A stretch of DNA of 64,000 bases from Pseudomonas sp. R37(2017) (GCF_002113375.1 NZ_NEHO01000001.1:92940-156939); one strand, 5' to 3'; positions 49,070 through 59,395 are shown, numbered from the stretch's first letter. Program-made: numbers and translations. The notes: generated by a model not told the origin, from the letters alone.

Positions 49070-49900
49070 CTACTGCGGCGCTGTGATCAATCGTTCCAGC
49101 GTCCGCGCCAACTGCGCCCGTTGCGGTACGCGGATGCCAAACTCGCGCTCCAGCAAAGCAATCAATTCCTGCACCTGCGTCACCTCACGCCGCTCGCTGT
49201 CATGGCCAATCCGGTGGATCGCGAAGCTGCCATTGTTCAGCGTACGGCGCCAACCCTCCCCGGTGCGCGCCACCATCAACTGCTTGACGAAAGATGACTC
49301 TGGGTAGGTCGAGACGTACCAGTTACCGACGGCAAAATCGATATCCTCCTGGCGCTGCAGGTCGAAGATGTACATCGCTCGCCACTCGCCCGCAACGTTG
49401 GCGCGCAGGGTAAAGCCGTCGACGTGCAGGTCGATGCGATACGACTCGTGGGGGGTGAGTTGTTCGGCGCGGTAGTCGAGCAGCAGTGGCGCGGTCGGCA
49501 CCATGCCACCGAAACCGACGTCGGTGATGTAGCGCACGTCGCCGAGGTTGACCAGGCTCAGGCGATGGGTACGGGCAGTCCAGGCGCCCTCCGGCTGCCC
49601 CATCACCACCCGGCCGCTGATGGCGCGAGCGTCGAAACCCAGGTCTTGAAGCAAGGCCAGAAACAGGTTGTTGAGTTCGTAGCAATAACCGCCACGACCG
49701 CCCTGCAAGACTTTCTGCTCGATGGACGGCAAGTCGATCAGCACCGGCTCGCCAGATAGCGTGGTGAGGTTTTCAAACGGGAAAACGCCGGTATGGCGCA
49801 ACTGCAGTTGGCGCAAGGTTTCCAGGGTAGGTGCCGGAGGTGCATCGAAGCCCAGGCGGCGCAGGTACAAAGCACGGTCAGTCAGGCGTGGCTCGCTCAT
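49070..49900 (-). CDS. Arylamine N-acetyltransferase
   Basis: This cytoplasmic enzyme (276 residues) moves acetyl from acetyl-CoA to arylamines and hydrazines. The catalytic triad is visible: Cys73 in GGRGGYCYELN, His112 in ARTHRLSLV and Asp127 in YITDVGFGG. The length matches the bacterial NAT family. It stands alone, 42 bases from the brnA stop on the other strand. Confidence 0.94.
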   Translation of the reverse strand: MSEPRLTDRALYLRRLGFDAPPAPTLETLRQLQLRHTGVFPFENLTTLSGEPVLIDLPSIEQKVLQGGRGGYCYELNNLFLALLQDLGFDARAISGRVVMGQPEGAWTARTHRLSLVNLGDVRYITDVGFGGMVPTAPLLLDYRAEQLTPHESYRIDLHVDGFTLRANVAGEWRAMYIFDLQRQEDIDFAVGNWYVSTYPESSFVKQLMVARTGEGWRRTLNNGSFAIHRIGHDSERREVTQVQELIALLEREFGIRVPQRAQLARTLERLITAPQ

Positions 49901-50182
49901 CGCTCAATCCTTTTGCACGGTCGCTGCGGATCACTCCGCCGATGGCCGCTATGTATAAGGGATGTACCGCCACTGCCGACAATTGATTTCGCCAATCGCC
50001 CATGCGTCGACGCGCTTCTGGAAAATTGGCTGGATCAATCGCAAACTCGAAATCGGCAGCAGCTGGATCGCGACAGGCTGGCGGAAAACCTTCGTCAACA
50101 CCAAGGCCAGGTACCTGCTACGCCTGCGAGGTGCTGGCCCTTCACTCCAACATCAGGTAACGACTCACCCCCGGAGACGACC

Positions 50183-50509
50183 ATGATGAACATCAGAATG
50201 ACTTCGCTGCTATTGGCGGGACTGTTATCGATGGTACCCCTGGGCATCCTGGCGGCATCCGGCGATGGCCCTGGAACGACCGGTACGGCACCCGGCGCCA
50301 CCCGCAGCTCAACCCAGCCGTCAGGCAACTACGGGCCCAGCGCACCCTCGGGCACCAACAGCGGCAGTCACGGCACCGGCTCTTCAATCGGCAGCACCGG
50401 CGTCAATGGTCCGGGCAGCGGCGCGGGCGGAGGCACCGGCGCCCCCGGAGGTGGAACCGGGGGCGCCGGCGGCGGGACGGGGAGCTGGACAGGCAAAAGC
50501 AACCCGTGA
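50183..50509 (+). CDS. Small Gly/Ser/Thr-rich exported protein
   Basis: The protein has 108 residues with a signal peptide (about 1-25, LLLAGLLSMVPLGILAA) and a low-complexity mature part rich in Gly, Ser, Thr and Pro, with GGGTG repeats at the C-terminus. GGAG lies six bases before the ATG. No function is recognised. It may be a structural or surface peptide. Confidence 0.7.
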   Translation: MMNIRMTSLLLAGLLSMVPLGILAASGDGPGTTGTAPGATRSSTQPSGNYGPSAPSGTNSGSHGTGSSIGSTGVNGPGSGAGGGTGAPGGGTGGAGGGTGSWTGKSNP

Positions 50510-50544
50510 CATGCGGCCATTGGCTGCTTTTTGTCGCCTGAAAC

Positions 50545-51951
50545 CTACATCGGCTTGATTGCCGGCGGGTTCCATTTGCCATTCAGCGCCTCGGCTTTCG
50601 GGCCGTACAAACGCATGGTCAGGTTGAATGGGCCTTTGGGCGCTGGCAGCCAGTTGGCCTCCAGATCCTTGCCGGGGCTTTCGTTCTGGAAATAGAGGTC
50701 CAGCGAGCCATCGGCGTTGGTCTTGAACGGCATCCAGCTACTGACCGCAAAACGATTGAGTGAGTTGCCGACCTGGAAACCTTCCGGGTCATACAAGGTG
50801 ATTGACCAGAAGGCGTTCACCGGCGGCGTCTCGCCCTTGTTGAAATGCAGCACGTACTTGTTCGCACCGTCGAGCGGCTTCCCATTGCTGTCGCCGATGT
50901 TCAGCGGGTAGATCGCGTCTTCGGGCAGGTTGGCTCCGAGCCCCACCTGCGTAACGATGGCACGCTTGAGGTAGTAGTTGCCGTAGACCCCCATGGTGTC
51001 GGTGTTCATCGACCAACCGTTGACCACTCGCGCCAGGGTCGGCACTTTCCAGGCCATCAAGGCTTGAGCGTCCTCAGGCACTGTCTGCAGCGCTGCTTTG
51101 ATTTGCGGGTCCAGCGCGTCCATGTTGAACGACTTGCCGGCTTCGATTCCGATCCGCTTGAGCTGCGCCAGCATTGGCTGATCGGTGCTGTGCGGCGGGT
51201 TCACCTTCAACAGTTCAGCCGCGTAGGCGAAATAGTTGGCGGCTGACATCGTGTCGACCTGAACTTTCGGTGGCGTTTTCATGTCCACCGCCGGGTCGAC
51301 TTTCACGGTGACGGCTTGAGGCTCCTTGCCCAACCGTGACAACGGCGTCACCGTATAGCCGGCCTGGATCCTGTGAACCGCCGGGTAATCCGCCGCACCG
51401 TCCGTCTTGGTACGACCGATGACCCAGACAAACGGGGTTGGCGCCGGCAGATGACTCATCCCGGCGGGCACCGTGCCAGTCCACCCCGGCGGCGTCACCA
51501 GGAATTGCCCGGCCTCGGTGCCCGTGGTGCGCCAGCCCGGCGAAGCGAACACGTCACTCCACATATCAAGCATCGGCAGCAGGTAGAAACGCCCGTCGGT
51601 ATCCGGCGCGGCGACCACCAGCGGTTCCTTGGTCAAGTCCAGCCAGGCAATCGAATACAAGGTGTCGAAATTGGAGCGCACCACCCCTTTGAAATCGGCT
51701 GGCGGGTACTGCGGCACACTCACAAACATGTTCATCGGGCCTTTGCCGAACTCCTTGCCCGGCTCGATGTTGGTGAATTGCTTGCGGGTGACGTCCATGC
51801 TCAGCAGCGGGTAAAAATAAATGTAGGCGTCCACACCGATCGCATGAGCTTCTTCGGCGGTGATTTTCGATTGCGCCTGGCTGGCCAGCGGGAAAATGGC
51901 GGCGGCTGCGACGGCCAAAGAAACGGCTGTCAACGCATGAGGTAGCAACAT
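50545..51951 (-). CDS. DUF1254/DUF1214 exported protein
   Basis: The protein has 468 residues with a signal peptide (about 1-27, ending ASQAQ). The N-terminal DUF1254 part (about 35-170, AYIYFYPLLSMDVTRKQF, FDTLYSIAWLDL) and the C-terminal DUF1214 part (about 350-455, FWSITLYDPEGF, NRFAVSSWM) are both clear. These proteins are common in Pseudomonas and their biochemical role is undefined. It is monocistronic. Confidence 0.88.
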   Translation of the reverse strand: MLLPHALTAVSLAVAAAAIFPLASQAQSKITAEEAHAIGVDAYIYFYPLLSMDVTRKQFTNIEPGKEFGKGPMNMFVSVPQYPPADFKGVVRSNFDTLYSIAWLDLTKEPLVVAAPDTDGRFYLLPMLDMWSDVFASPGWRTTGTEAGQFLVTPPGWTGTVPAGMSHLPAPTPFVWVIGRTKTDGAADYPAVHRIQAGYTVTPLSRLGKEPQAVTVKVDPAVDMKTPPKVQVDTMSAANYFAYAAELLKVNPPHSTDQPMLAQLKRIGIEAGKSFNMDALDPQIKAALQTVPEDAQALMAWKVPTLARVVNGWSMNTDTMGVYGNYYLKRAIVTQVGLGANLPEDAIYPLNIGDSNGKPLDGANKYVLHFNKGETPPVNAFWSITLYDPEGFQVGNSLNRFAVSSWMPFKTNADGSLDLYFQNESPGKDLEANWLPAPKGPFNLTMRLYGPKAEALNGKWNPPAIKPM

Positions 51952-52149
51952 ATTGGTGATCGTCCTTGCGTAGTGGAGCCTGTCGGGATTCGACAGAGCT
52001 AACGGAACTCTAGACGATCAATGCCGACTGCCCCGAAAGCCAGACCACCGGCCATTGGCACCCTGCCTGTGCTGAAAACATGATCCAGGGCAGGGCTGCC
52101 TGCTCGCCAACGAGCTACGATTAGACTGACCTCCATACAGGGAATCGAC

Positions 52150-52617
52150 ATGAGCAAGGCAGACGAGCTCGCCGCAAAATTGAAAAAGACACAGCTGACC
52201 GGCGCGGATCAGGCGATCGATGGTTGGCCCGGCCAGGTCTACGAACTGTATCGACGGATAGAGACCTGGCTGCTGCCCTTGACCGAAGCGGGCCTGGTCC
52301 TGCGGCGCAATCCCACTCACGTGTTCGAGAGTTGCCCCGATGGCGACGCTTACGATTACGCCATCGACCAGTTGGTGATCACTGGCAACGAACGCAGCCT
52401 GACCTTTGACCCGATTGCACGCTTCACGGCGGATGGAGAGGGACGGATCGAGATCCACACAACAGGCAACGAACTCGCCCTGTTGCGTACCGTGGACGAA
52501 CACGGCGAGACACACTGGTGGCTACAAACGATCGAGCAGGCCACCACGCAGCTGGATGCGGTGGCGCTGACGGAAAGCGATCTGCTTGTCGTGGTGCAGC
52601 AAGGATTGGCGCTTTAG
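52150..52617 (+). CDS. Unrecognised cytoplasmic protein
   Basis: The protein has 155 residues with no signal peptide or membrane helix. It has an N-terminal helical part (MSKADELAAKLKKTQL) and then a mixed alpha/beta part with many acidic residues. No domain is recognised. Codon use is like its neighbours and it is flanked by a REPIN downstream. Confidence 0.65.
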   Translation: MSKADELAAKLKKTQLTGADQAIDGWPGQVYELYRRIETWLLPLTEAGLVLRRNPTHVFESCPDGDAYDYAIDQLVITGNERSLTFDPIARFTADGEGRIEIHTTGNELALLRTVDEHGETHWWLQTIEQATTQLDAVALTESDLLVVVQQGLAL

Positions 52618-52641
52618 TGGATTAGCTGAATGCCGTAAACC

Positions 52642-52745
52642 CTGTAGGAGCGGGTGCCCGCTTGCGGCCTGCTCGCGATAGCGGACTGTCGGTCGATTCA
52701 CTCCTGAATGTGCCTCCGTCATCGCGAGCAGGCTCGCTCCTACAG
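52642..52745. repeat. REPIN with an extended left arm
   Basis: CTGTAGGAGC...GCCTGCTCGCGAT (52642-52679) faces ATCGCGAGCAGGCTCGCTCC plus TACAG (52721-52745). The left arm carries about 13 extra bases. This subtype has TCCTACAG where the other REPINs have TCCCACAG. Confidence 0.8.
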
Positions 52746-52758
52746 TGTCCGGGTTTAG

Positions 52759-54516
52759 TCATTGCGGATGGTTCCGCCCCGTCACCACCAGCGGCTCCTC
52801 AGCCCCACGCAAGTCCAGCGCAGGCAACTTGGCAGGCAGGCTCAAGCCCTGCAGCACCTTGGCATCGTAATCGTAAATATCAGGCTTGAACGTCACCCGC
52901 CCATCATTGCTCAGGTCCACGGTCCAATAGGCCAACAGCACCGGCACTTTCACCGGCAGCGGGACGTTCTCGGTCCTGCCATTGGCCAACTGCTTTTGAA
53001 TACCGGCACTGTTCCAGCGCACCGGGTCGTTGAACAACAACTCGACCAGTTGCAGCGGGTTTTCCACGCGGATGCAGCCTGAACTGGTGGCCCGAACCGT
53101 TTTCGCAAACAGCTCGCGGTGCGGCGTGTCATGCAAGTAAATCGCATAGTCGTTGGGGAAGCGGATCACCACCTGCCCCAGCGAACTGTCGGGCCCGGCA
53201 TCCTGACGCAGGTGAATGCCCCGCGGATTGCTCCAGTCAACGCTCGACGGATCAAGCACATTGCCTTCGCGGTCCAGCACGCGAATCCGGTTGGCCGCCA
53301 GGTAACCCGGATCGTTCTGGACTTTTGGAATCACGTCCTGCTTGAGGATGGTCGGGGGCACGGTCCAGGTCGGGTTGAACGTGATGTAAGTGATTTCGGC
53401 CTGGAACACCGGCGTGCTGCGCACCGGCTTACCGACCTGCACCCGCGAATGCCAGATCGGCAGACCGTCGCGGTACATCGCCACCTTGTACCCGGCGATA
53501 TCGACGATCACGAACGTGCCCTGGAGCTTGTACAACAGCCAGCGGGCGCGCTCCATGTTGACCCGCACCTGATCGATCCGCGCCTCGACAGGCACGTTCA
53601 ACGCCGCCAGCGTCGCCGCCCCGGCCACGCCATCGGCCCCCAGGTATTGCTCGGTCTGATACTTCTTCACCGCGGCAATGACCTTGTCGTCATAACCGGT
53701 CTTTTTCGACAGGTGCGGGTCCAGGTAACCGCCCGCCACCAGACGCGCACGCAATTGTGCGACCGCCACCCCATCCATGCCGGGCTTGAGCGATTGCCCC
53801 GCCGTGACTTGCGGCCAGCCGCCCGTATCACGGATCTGGCGCAATCGGGCCAGGCCCTCACGCAAATTGCGATATATCGCTTCTTGAGGAGGCGCATCGG
53901 CGAAAGCACGCGCCACATCATGATCATAAAGGGCGGCGAACAGGGTGTTCATGTCCTCGCGGGCACCGCCGCCGGCAGGCTCGAAATTCCAGTGAATGTC
54001 CAGGCGCGCCGGATCGACCTTGCCCCGCCGCAACTGCAGCAGTGCGGTGATGAACGTGCGGGTCGCCGCCATGTCGAACATCGCCCGCTGCGCCGTGGAA
54101 GGCATGCCGGCTACCAGCGACTGATGGGCCTGGGCCAGTTCGGAGATGCGAAAATCCGCCGGGTTCAGCCCGTCGATCCGGGTGTCTTCGAGGCTCTTGA
54201 GCAACTGGGCCACATCACGATCGTCTGTCCACGCGGCGCGATAGTTGCGATGCATATAGAAATCCAGCACCACCCGGCTGACATCCACCCGCTGATGGCG
54301 CCTGGCTGTGAGCAACGGCGGAAAGGCCGAGCGCAGCGGTTCCAGCGCTGCCTGAATCGCCTGGCCGACCGCATCGTCGGGCGCTGCGGCATCGATAGTG
54401 CTGCTTGCCGCAGATACCGGCTCGATCGGCGACGTTTGCCCAAGCGCTGCACCGCTGATCAGAAAGCCCATAAAAAATATGCGGCTTATGACGAATGACC
54501 TTGTTAAATGCACCAT
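52759..54516 (-). CDS. L,D-transpeptidase of the YcbB/LdtD type
   Basis: This periplasmic enzyme forms 3-3 peptidoglycan cross-links. It has 585 residues with a signal peptide (about 1-26), an N-terminal scaffold domain, a peptidoglycan-binding domain (about 245-305, LKPGMDGVAVAQLRARLVAGG) and the YkuD catalytic domain (about 335-500). The catalytic His is in HDTPHRELF and the nucleophile Cys481 in SSGCIRV. It is divergent from a second L,D-transpeptidase gene. Confidence 0.93.
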   Translation of the reverse strand: MVHLTRSFVISRIFFMGFLISGAALGQTSPIEPVSAASSTIDAAAPDDAVGQAIQAALEPLRSAFPPLLTARRHQRVDVSRVVLDFYMHRNYRAAWTDDRDVAQLLKSLEDTRIDGLNPADFRISELAQAHQSLVAGMPSTAQRAMFDMAATRTFITALLQLRRGKVDPARLDIHWNFEPAGGGAREDMNTLFAALYDHDVARAFADAPPQEAIYRNLREGLARLRQIRDTGGWPQVTAGQSLKPGMDGVAVAQLRARLVAGGYLDPHLSKKTGYDDKVIAAVKKYQTEQYLGADGVAGAATLAALNVPVEARIDQVRVNMERARWLLYKLQGTFVIVDIAGYKVAMYRDGLPIWHSRVQVGKPVRSTPVFQAEITYITFNPTWTVPPTILKQDVIPKVQNDPGYLAANRIRVLDREGNVLDPSSVDWSNPRGIHLRQDAGPDSSLGQVVIRFPNDYAIYLHDTPHRELFAKTVRATSSGCIRVENPLQLVELLFNDPVRWNSAGIQKQLANGRTENVPLPVKVPVLLAYWTVDLSNDGRVTFKPDIYDYDAKVLQGLSLPAKLPALDLRGAEEPLVVTGRNHPQ

Positions 54517-54601
54517 GGATAATCCTTAATCCCCCGTTTCAAACGCCTGGCTTTCCGCTCACTGCTGGCTAGACTCGAAATTATCATGATGAGACCCGAC
54601 T

Positions 54602-55303
54602 ATGGCGCTAAACCGCTCTGGCCTTTTATTTGCCATCTTACTGACGTGCCTTGCAGTACCGTCAGCCTACGCCGATTCGCTTGAAAACGCCCTGATCAAA
54701 GCCGCACCGGACGCCGACGCCAACGTGATTGCCCTGGCCGTTCGCGCAACCCAATGCAGCCGAGCCCAAGGTATCGCCCCAGCCCAAAGACTGGCGGTGA
54801 TCGATTATTCCCTGCCCTCGACCGAACAACGCCTGTGGGTTTTCGACCTTAAACGACGCAAGTTGCTGTTTCACGAACTGGTCGCCCATGGCCGCAACAG
54901 CGGCGAAAACATGGCCACGCTGTTCTCCAACCAGAATGAAAGCCACGCCACCAGCCTCGGCCTGTTCCGCACACAAGAGAGCTACCGCGGCCAGAACGGT
55001 TACTCCTTGCGCATGGAAGGCCTGGAGCCCGGCTTCAACGACAACGCCTATGACCGTGCCATCGTCATTCACGGCGCGCCCTATGTCAGCCCGGTACTGG
55101 CCCGCGCCAATGGCCGGATCGGCCGCAGCCTGGGTTGCCCGGCCGTCAGACCGGCGATTGCCCATCGGTTGATCGATTCGATGAAGGACGGGCAGTTGCT
55201 GTTTTCCTACTACCCGGACCAGCGCTGGTTGAAGTCGTCCTCCTACATCAACTGCGGCGGCGACACCGTGGCCTCAAGGGAAAAGTCCGTTTCACGCCGC
55301 TAG
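54602..55303 (+). CDS. Murein L,D-transpeptidase catalytic-domain protein
   Basis: This exported protein of 233 residues has a signal peptide (about 1-24, ending SAYA) and a YkuD-type catalytic domain with His157 in VIHGAPYV and Cys179 in RSLGCPAVRP. It has no peptidoglycan-binding domain. It sits between the LdtD-type gene and the copper operon, 107 bases before copA. Confidence 0.88.
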   Translation: MALNRSGLLFAILLTCLAVPSAYADSLENALIKAAPDADANVIALAVRATQCSRAQGIAPAQRLAVIDYSLPSTEQRLWVFDLKRRKLLFHELVAHGRNSGENMATLFSNQNESHATSLGLFRTQESYRGQNGYSLRMEGLEPGFNDNAYDRAIVIHGAPYVSPVLARANGRIGRSLGCPAVRPAIAHRLIDSMKDGQLLFSYYPDQRWLKSSSYINCGGDTVASREKSVSRR

Positions 55304-55316
55304 GCAACGCCCCCAC

Positions 55317-55332
55317 CTGTCAAAACTGTAAT
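55317..55332 (+). promoter_or_regulatory. Candidate copper-response (CopR-type) site before copA
   Basis: CTGTCAAAACTGTAAT contains two TGT(C/A)A half-sites ten bases apart, similar to copper two-component regulator boxes. It is about 80 bases upstream of copA. The assignment rests on resemblance and position. Confidence 0.35.
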
Positions 55333-55410
55333 CCCCGCCTCAGCTTGCTGAAAGGCACCGCCCTCTAGCCTCGTCGACAAGTTCAACAGGCTGACGGCGG
55401 AACAGACGGC

Positions 55411-57117
55411 ATGCACTCCCACACTTCAAGACGCACCTTCGTCAAAGGGCTGGCCATCGGCGGGCTCTTCGGCGGCCTCGGGTTATGGCGCACACCGGTC
55501 TGGGCGATCACCAGCCCTGGCGAACCACAGGTGTTGGCCGGTAAAGATTTCGACTTGTTCATCGGCGAATCTGCGGTCAACTTCACCGGCAGCCCACGCA
55601 CCGCGATGACCATCAACGGCGGCATTCCCGGCCCACTGCTGCGCTGGCGCGAAGGCGATACGGTGACGCTGCGGGTACGCAACAGACTCAAGGACAGCAC
55701 CTCCATCCACTGGCACGGCATCTTGCTGCCTGCCAACATGGACGGCGTGCCGGGCCTGAGTTTCAAGGGCATCGAACCGGGCGGCATGTACGTCTACCAG
55801 TTCACCCTGAAGCAAAACGGCACCTACTGGTATCACAGCCATTCGGGGTTTCAGGAGCAATCCGGCGTCTATGGCCCGCTAGTGATCGACGCCAAAGATC
55901 CGGAGCCGTTCCAGTACGACCGCGACTACGTGGTGATGCTCAGCGACTGGACCGACGAAGACCCGGTCGGCCTGATGAAGACGCTGAAAAAACAGTCCGA
56001 TTACTACAACTTCAACAAGCGTACCGTGGGCGACTTCATCCACGACGTCAGCGAAAAAGGCTGGGGGCCGACCGTCGCCGATCGCACGATGTGGGCCGAG
56101 ATGAAGATGAATCCCACCGACCTGGCGGACGTCGGCGGCGCCACTTACACCTACCTGTTGAACGGCCAGGCGCCGGACATGAACTGGACCGGGGTGTTCC
56201 GCCCGGGGGAAAAGCTGCGGCTGCGCTTCATCAACGGCTCGGCCATGACTTACTTCGACGTGCGCATCCCCGGCCTGAAAATGACCGTGGTCGCCGCCGA
56301 TGGCCTCCACGTCAAACCGGTGAGCGTCGACGAGTTTCGCATCGCCGTGGCGGAAACCTTCGACGTTATCGTCGAACCGACCGAAGCGGCCTACACCTTG
56401 TTCGCCCAAGCGATGGATCGCACCGGCTACGCGCGCGGCACCCTCGCGGTGAAGGCCGGGCTGGTAGCGCCGCTGCCGCCACTGGACCCGCGCCCCCTGG
56501 TGACCATGGATGACATGGGCATGGGCGGCATGGACCACGGCAACATGGCGGGCATGGATCACAGCAACATGGCCATGGGCGACATGCCCGGCATGCAGGC
56601 CCACCCCGCCTCGGAAACCGACAACCCTCTGGTGGACATGCAAGCGATGTCCACCTCACCGAAACTCGACGACCCCGGCATGGGCCTGCGCAACAACGGG
56701 CGCCGCGTGCTCAGCTACTCCGACCTGCGCAGCACTTTCGAAGACCCGGACGGCCGCGAACCTGGCCGCACCCTCGAACTGCACCTGACCGGACACATGG
56801 AAAAATTCGCCTGGTCATTCAACGGTGTGAAGTTCTCCGATGCAGAACCGCTGCGCCTCACGTACGGCGAGCGGCTGCGGATCGTGCTGGTCAACGACAC
56901 GATGATGATGCACCCCATCCACTTGCATGGTCTGTGGAGCGACCTCGAAGACGAGAACGGCCAGTTCATGGTGCGCAAGCACACCATCGACATGCCACCC
57001 GGTTCCCGGCGCAGCTATCGGGTCACTGCCGATGCGCTCGGCCGCTGGGCCTATCACTGCCATCTCCTGTACCACATGGAAATGGGCATGTTCCGTGAAG
57101 TTCGCGTGGAAGAATGA
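55411..57117 (+). CDS. copA: Copper resistance multicopper oxidase CopA
   Basis: This Tat-exported periplasmic multicopper oxidase (568 residues) oxidises and sequesters copper. The twin-arginine signal is [13 protein letters not shown]. Copper ligands lie in HWHG (near residue 101), [18 protein letters not shown] and [12 protein letters not shown] (549 onward). A Met/His-rich insert around residues 370-395 ([20 protein letters not shown]) is typical of CopA. It is first of copABCD. Confidence 0.96.
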   Translation: MHSHTSRRTFVKGLAIGGLFGGLGLWRTPVWAITSPGEPQVLAGKDFDLFIGESAVNFTGSPRTAMTINGGIPGPLLRWREGDTVTLRVRNRLKDSTSIHWHGILLPANMDGVPGLSFKGIEPGGMYVYQFTLKQNGTYWYHSHSGFQEQSGVYGPLVIDAKDPEPFQYDRDYVVMLSDWTDEDPVGLMKTLKKQSDYYNFNKRTVGDFIHDVSEKGWGPTVADRTMWAEMKMNPTDLADVGGATYTYLLNGQAPDMNWTGVFRPGEKLRLRFINGSAMTYFDVRIPGLKMTVVAADGLHVKPVSVDEFRIAVAETFDVIVEPTEAAYTLFAQAMDRTGYARGTLAVKAGLVAPLPPLDPRPLVTMDDMGMGGMDHGNMAGMDHSNMAMGDMPGMQAHPASETDNPLVDMQAMSTSPKLDDPGMGLRNNGRRVLSYSDLRSTFEDPDGREPGRTLELHLTGHMEKFAWSFNGVKFSDAEPLRLTYGERLRIVLVNDTMMMHPIHLHGLWSDLEDENGQFMVRKHTIDMPPGSRRSYRVTADALGRWAYHCHLLYHMEMGMFREVRVEE

Positions 57118-57127
57118 GGTGCACCCC

Positions 57128-57991
57128 ATGACTCGATTCACCCCGTTTTTTTTCGCACTCGTGACTTCTACGGCGATGGCCGCCAGCGATGACATGCAGG
57201 GCATGGATCACAGCCAGATGGACCACGGCCAGATGCAAAGCATGGACGAAGGCCAGATGCAGCCCGCCGCGCCTGGCGAAAGCCGTACGCCGACCCCGGT
57301 GCTGACCGATGCCGATCGCGCTGCGGTGTATGTCGATCCCGCCGGTCACCGTGTACATGACAGCACGCTCAACAGCTTTTTCCTCGCCGACAAACTGGAA
57401 TGGCAAGACGCCGATGACGGCAGCACCCTGGCCTGGGATTTGTCCGGCTGGATCGGCGGTGACATTGATCGCCTGTGGCTGCGCTCCGAAGGCGAACGCA
57501 GCAACGGCGTGACCGAAGACGCGGAAATCCAGGCCCTGTGGGGCCACGCCATTTCCCCATGGTGGGATGTCGTCAGCGGCGTGCGCCAGGACTTCAAACC
57601 CGGCGCCCCGCAAACCTGGGCCGCCTTCGGCGTGCAAGGCATGGCCCTGTACAACTTCGAAGCCGAAGCCACCGCCTTCATCGGCGAAGGCGGACAGAGC
57701 GCCGTGCGGCTGGAAGGCGACTACGACATCCTGCTGACCAATCGGCTGATCCTGCAGCCGACCGTCGAACTCAACGCCTACGGCAAAAACGACCCGCAAC
57801 GAGGCATCGGTGCGGGGCTGTCCAACACCGAAGCCGGCCTGCGCCTGCGCTATGAAATCCGCCGGGAATTCGCGCCCTACCTCGGCGTGAGCTGGAACCG
57901 CACCTACGGCAACACCGCCGACTACGCCAACGACGAAGGCGAGGACCACAGCGAAGCACGCCTGGTGCTCGGTGTCCGGCTGTGGTTCTGA
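57128..57991 (+). CDS. copB: Copper resistance outer-membrane protein CopB
   Basis: The protein has 287 residues with a signal peptide (about 1-18), a Met/His-rich N-terminal stretch ([17 protein letters not shown]) that can bind copper, and a beta-barrel ending in Phe ([10 protein letters not shown]), as expected for the outer membrane. GAGGTG lies before the ATG at 57128. It follows copA by 10 bases. Confidence 0.93.
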   Translation: MTRFTPFFFALVTSTAMAASDDMQGMDHSQMDHGQMQSMDEGQMQPAAPGESRTPTPVLTDADRAAVYVDPAGHRVHDSTLNSFFLADKLEWQDADDGSTLAWDLSGWIGGDIDRLWLRSEGERSNGVTEDAEIQALWGHAISPWWDVVSGVRQDFKPGAPQTWAAFGVQGMALYNFEAEATAFIGEGGQSAVRLEGDYDILLTNRLILQPTVELNAYGKNDPQRGIGAGLSNTEAGLRLRYEIRREFAPYLGVSWNRTYGNTADYANDEGEDHSEARLVLGVRLWF

Positions 57992-58047
57992 ACAGACTTC
58001 CCCCCCAAAAACCAACAACAACCGCTTCAAGCGGTAAAGGACCTTGC

Positions 58048-58431
58048 ATGCGCCTCATCCAACCCACCGCTGCCGTCATCGTATTGCTCAGCGGCCTGCT
58101 CATGAGCAGCCTCGCTCAAGCCCATCCCAAATTACTGTCCTCCGCTCCGGCAGAAGGCATGGAAGATCTGACACCCGCCAGGATCGAACTGCACTTTTCC
58201 GAAAACCTCGTCACCCAATTTTCCGGGGCAAAACTGCTGATGACCGAAATGCCCGGCATGGCCCACGCCCCGATGCCGGTCAAGGCCAAAGTCAGCGGCG
58301 GCAGTGATCCGAAGACCATGTTCATCACGCCTGCAGCGCCCTTGACCGCCGGCACCTACAAGGTCGAATGGCGCGCGGTGTCGTCGGACACCCACCCGAT
58401 CACCGGCAACGTCACATTCAAAGTGAAATGA
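58048..58431 (+). CDS. copC: Copper homeostasis periplasmic protein CopC
   Basis: The precursor has 127 residues with a cleavage site after AQA that exposes His26 as the new N-terminus, the Cu(II) ligand of CopC proteins. Asp114 and His116 (SSDTHPITG) complete that site. A Met-rich loop (MTEMPGMAHAPM) is suited to Cu(I). AAAGGA precedes the ATG. Confidence 0.94.
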   Translation: MRLIQPTAAVIVLLSGLLMSSLAQAHPKLLSSAPAEGMEDLTPARIELHFSENLVTQFSGAKLLMTEMPGMAHAPMPVKAKVSGGSDPKTMFITPAAPLTAGTYKVEWRAVSSDTHPITGNVTFKVK

Positions 58432-58434
58432 TCG

Positions 58435-59358
58435 ATGAGCGACTCGGCCAACGTCGTGCTGCGATTTGTGTTGTATATCGATTTGATGCTGTTGTTTGGC
58501 ATGGCGCTGTTCGGGCTTTACAGCCTTAAAGGACAGGAACGGATATCCGGGAGGGTGTTGCCCTTTCGCCGATTGCTGACGGGAACTGTCGGCCTCGGTG
58601 CGCTGCTGTCCATCGCCGGCATGGTCCTGATGGTCCGCGCCATGAGTGGCGAACCGGAGGTTACCGAACTGCGCCCTCACCTCGAGATGATGTTGTTCGA
58701 GACAGATGTCGGGATGGCCTGGGCCGTGCGAATGATTGCGCTGGCGCTCGCAGGATTGGCGGCGATGTCAAACCCACGCGCCCCCGGCATCAGCCTGGTG
58801 ATCGCCGCCACGGCTGGCGGCATCGCCCTCGCCAGCCTGGCCTGGAGCGGGCATGGTGCCATGGACGAAGGCAGCCGCCGTTACTGGCACTTCACGGCGG
58901 ACATCCTGCACCTGCTGATGGCGGGTGCCTGGCTCGGCGCGTTGCTTGCGTTTGGATTGATGGCGCAAAACCGCGTGCTGCGATCCGAAGCGCACATTCG
59001 CTTGCTGGCACGTGCCGTTAAACGATTCGAACTTGTCGGTGCGCTGATCGTAGTGATCATCACTGTGACTGGGGTGGTGAACTACCTGTTCATCGTCGGA
59101 CCGCGGCTGGATGACGTTCTGCTCAGCCACTACGGAATACTGCTGGCGATCAAAATGCTGCTGTTTGCCGGGATGCTCGTACTGGCAGCGTTGAACCGCT
59201 TTCATCTTGGGCCATTGCTGGAGCGGTCGCTGGGAGAAGGTCAACATCAGGTGGCGGCCCGTGCACTTCGGCGCAGTGTGGTGGTGGAAATGCTCGCGGC
59301 GGTATTGATTGTGGGATTGGTGGCGTGGTTGGGGACGTTGAGCCCGGAAGTGGAATGA
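58435..59358 (+). CDS. copD: Copper homeostasis membrane protein CopD
   Basis: This inner-membrane protein of 307 residues has about eight helices, opening VVLRFVLYIDLMLLFGMALFG. It is thought to work with CopC in copper movement across the inner membrane. It starts three bases after the copC stop and is last in the operon. No copRS genes follow within the window. Confidence 0.92.
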   Translation: MSDSANVVLRFVLYIDLMLLFGMALFGLYSLKGQERISGRVLPFRRLLTGTVGLGALLSIAGMVLMVRAMSGEPEVTELRPHLEMMLFETDVGMAWAVRMIALALAGLAAMSNPRAPGISLVIAATAGGIALASLAWSGHGAMDEGSRRYWHFTADILHLLMAGAWLGALLAFGLMAQNRVLRSEAHIRLLARAVKRFELVGALIVVIITVTGVVNYLFIVGPRLDDVLLSHYGILLAIKMLLFAGMLVLAALNRFHLGPLLERSLGEGQHQVAARALRRSVVVEMLAAVLIVGLVAWLGTLSPEVE

Positions 59359-59395
59359 GTCATCTTCAGGGGGCGTGATTATTCATGCCGGTGAA

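Noticed and set aside
49793..50182. Upstream extension of the Gly-rich protein frame to 238 codons
   Set aside because: It overlaps the arylamine N-acetyltransferase gene, and a signal peptide with a good ribosome site starts at 50183.
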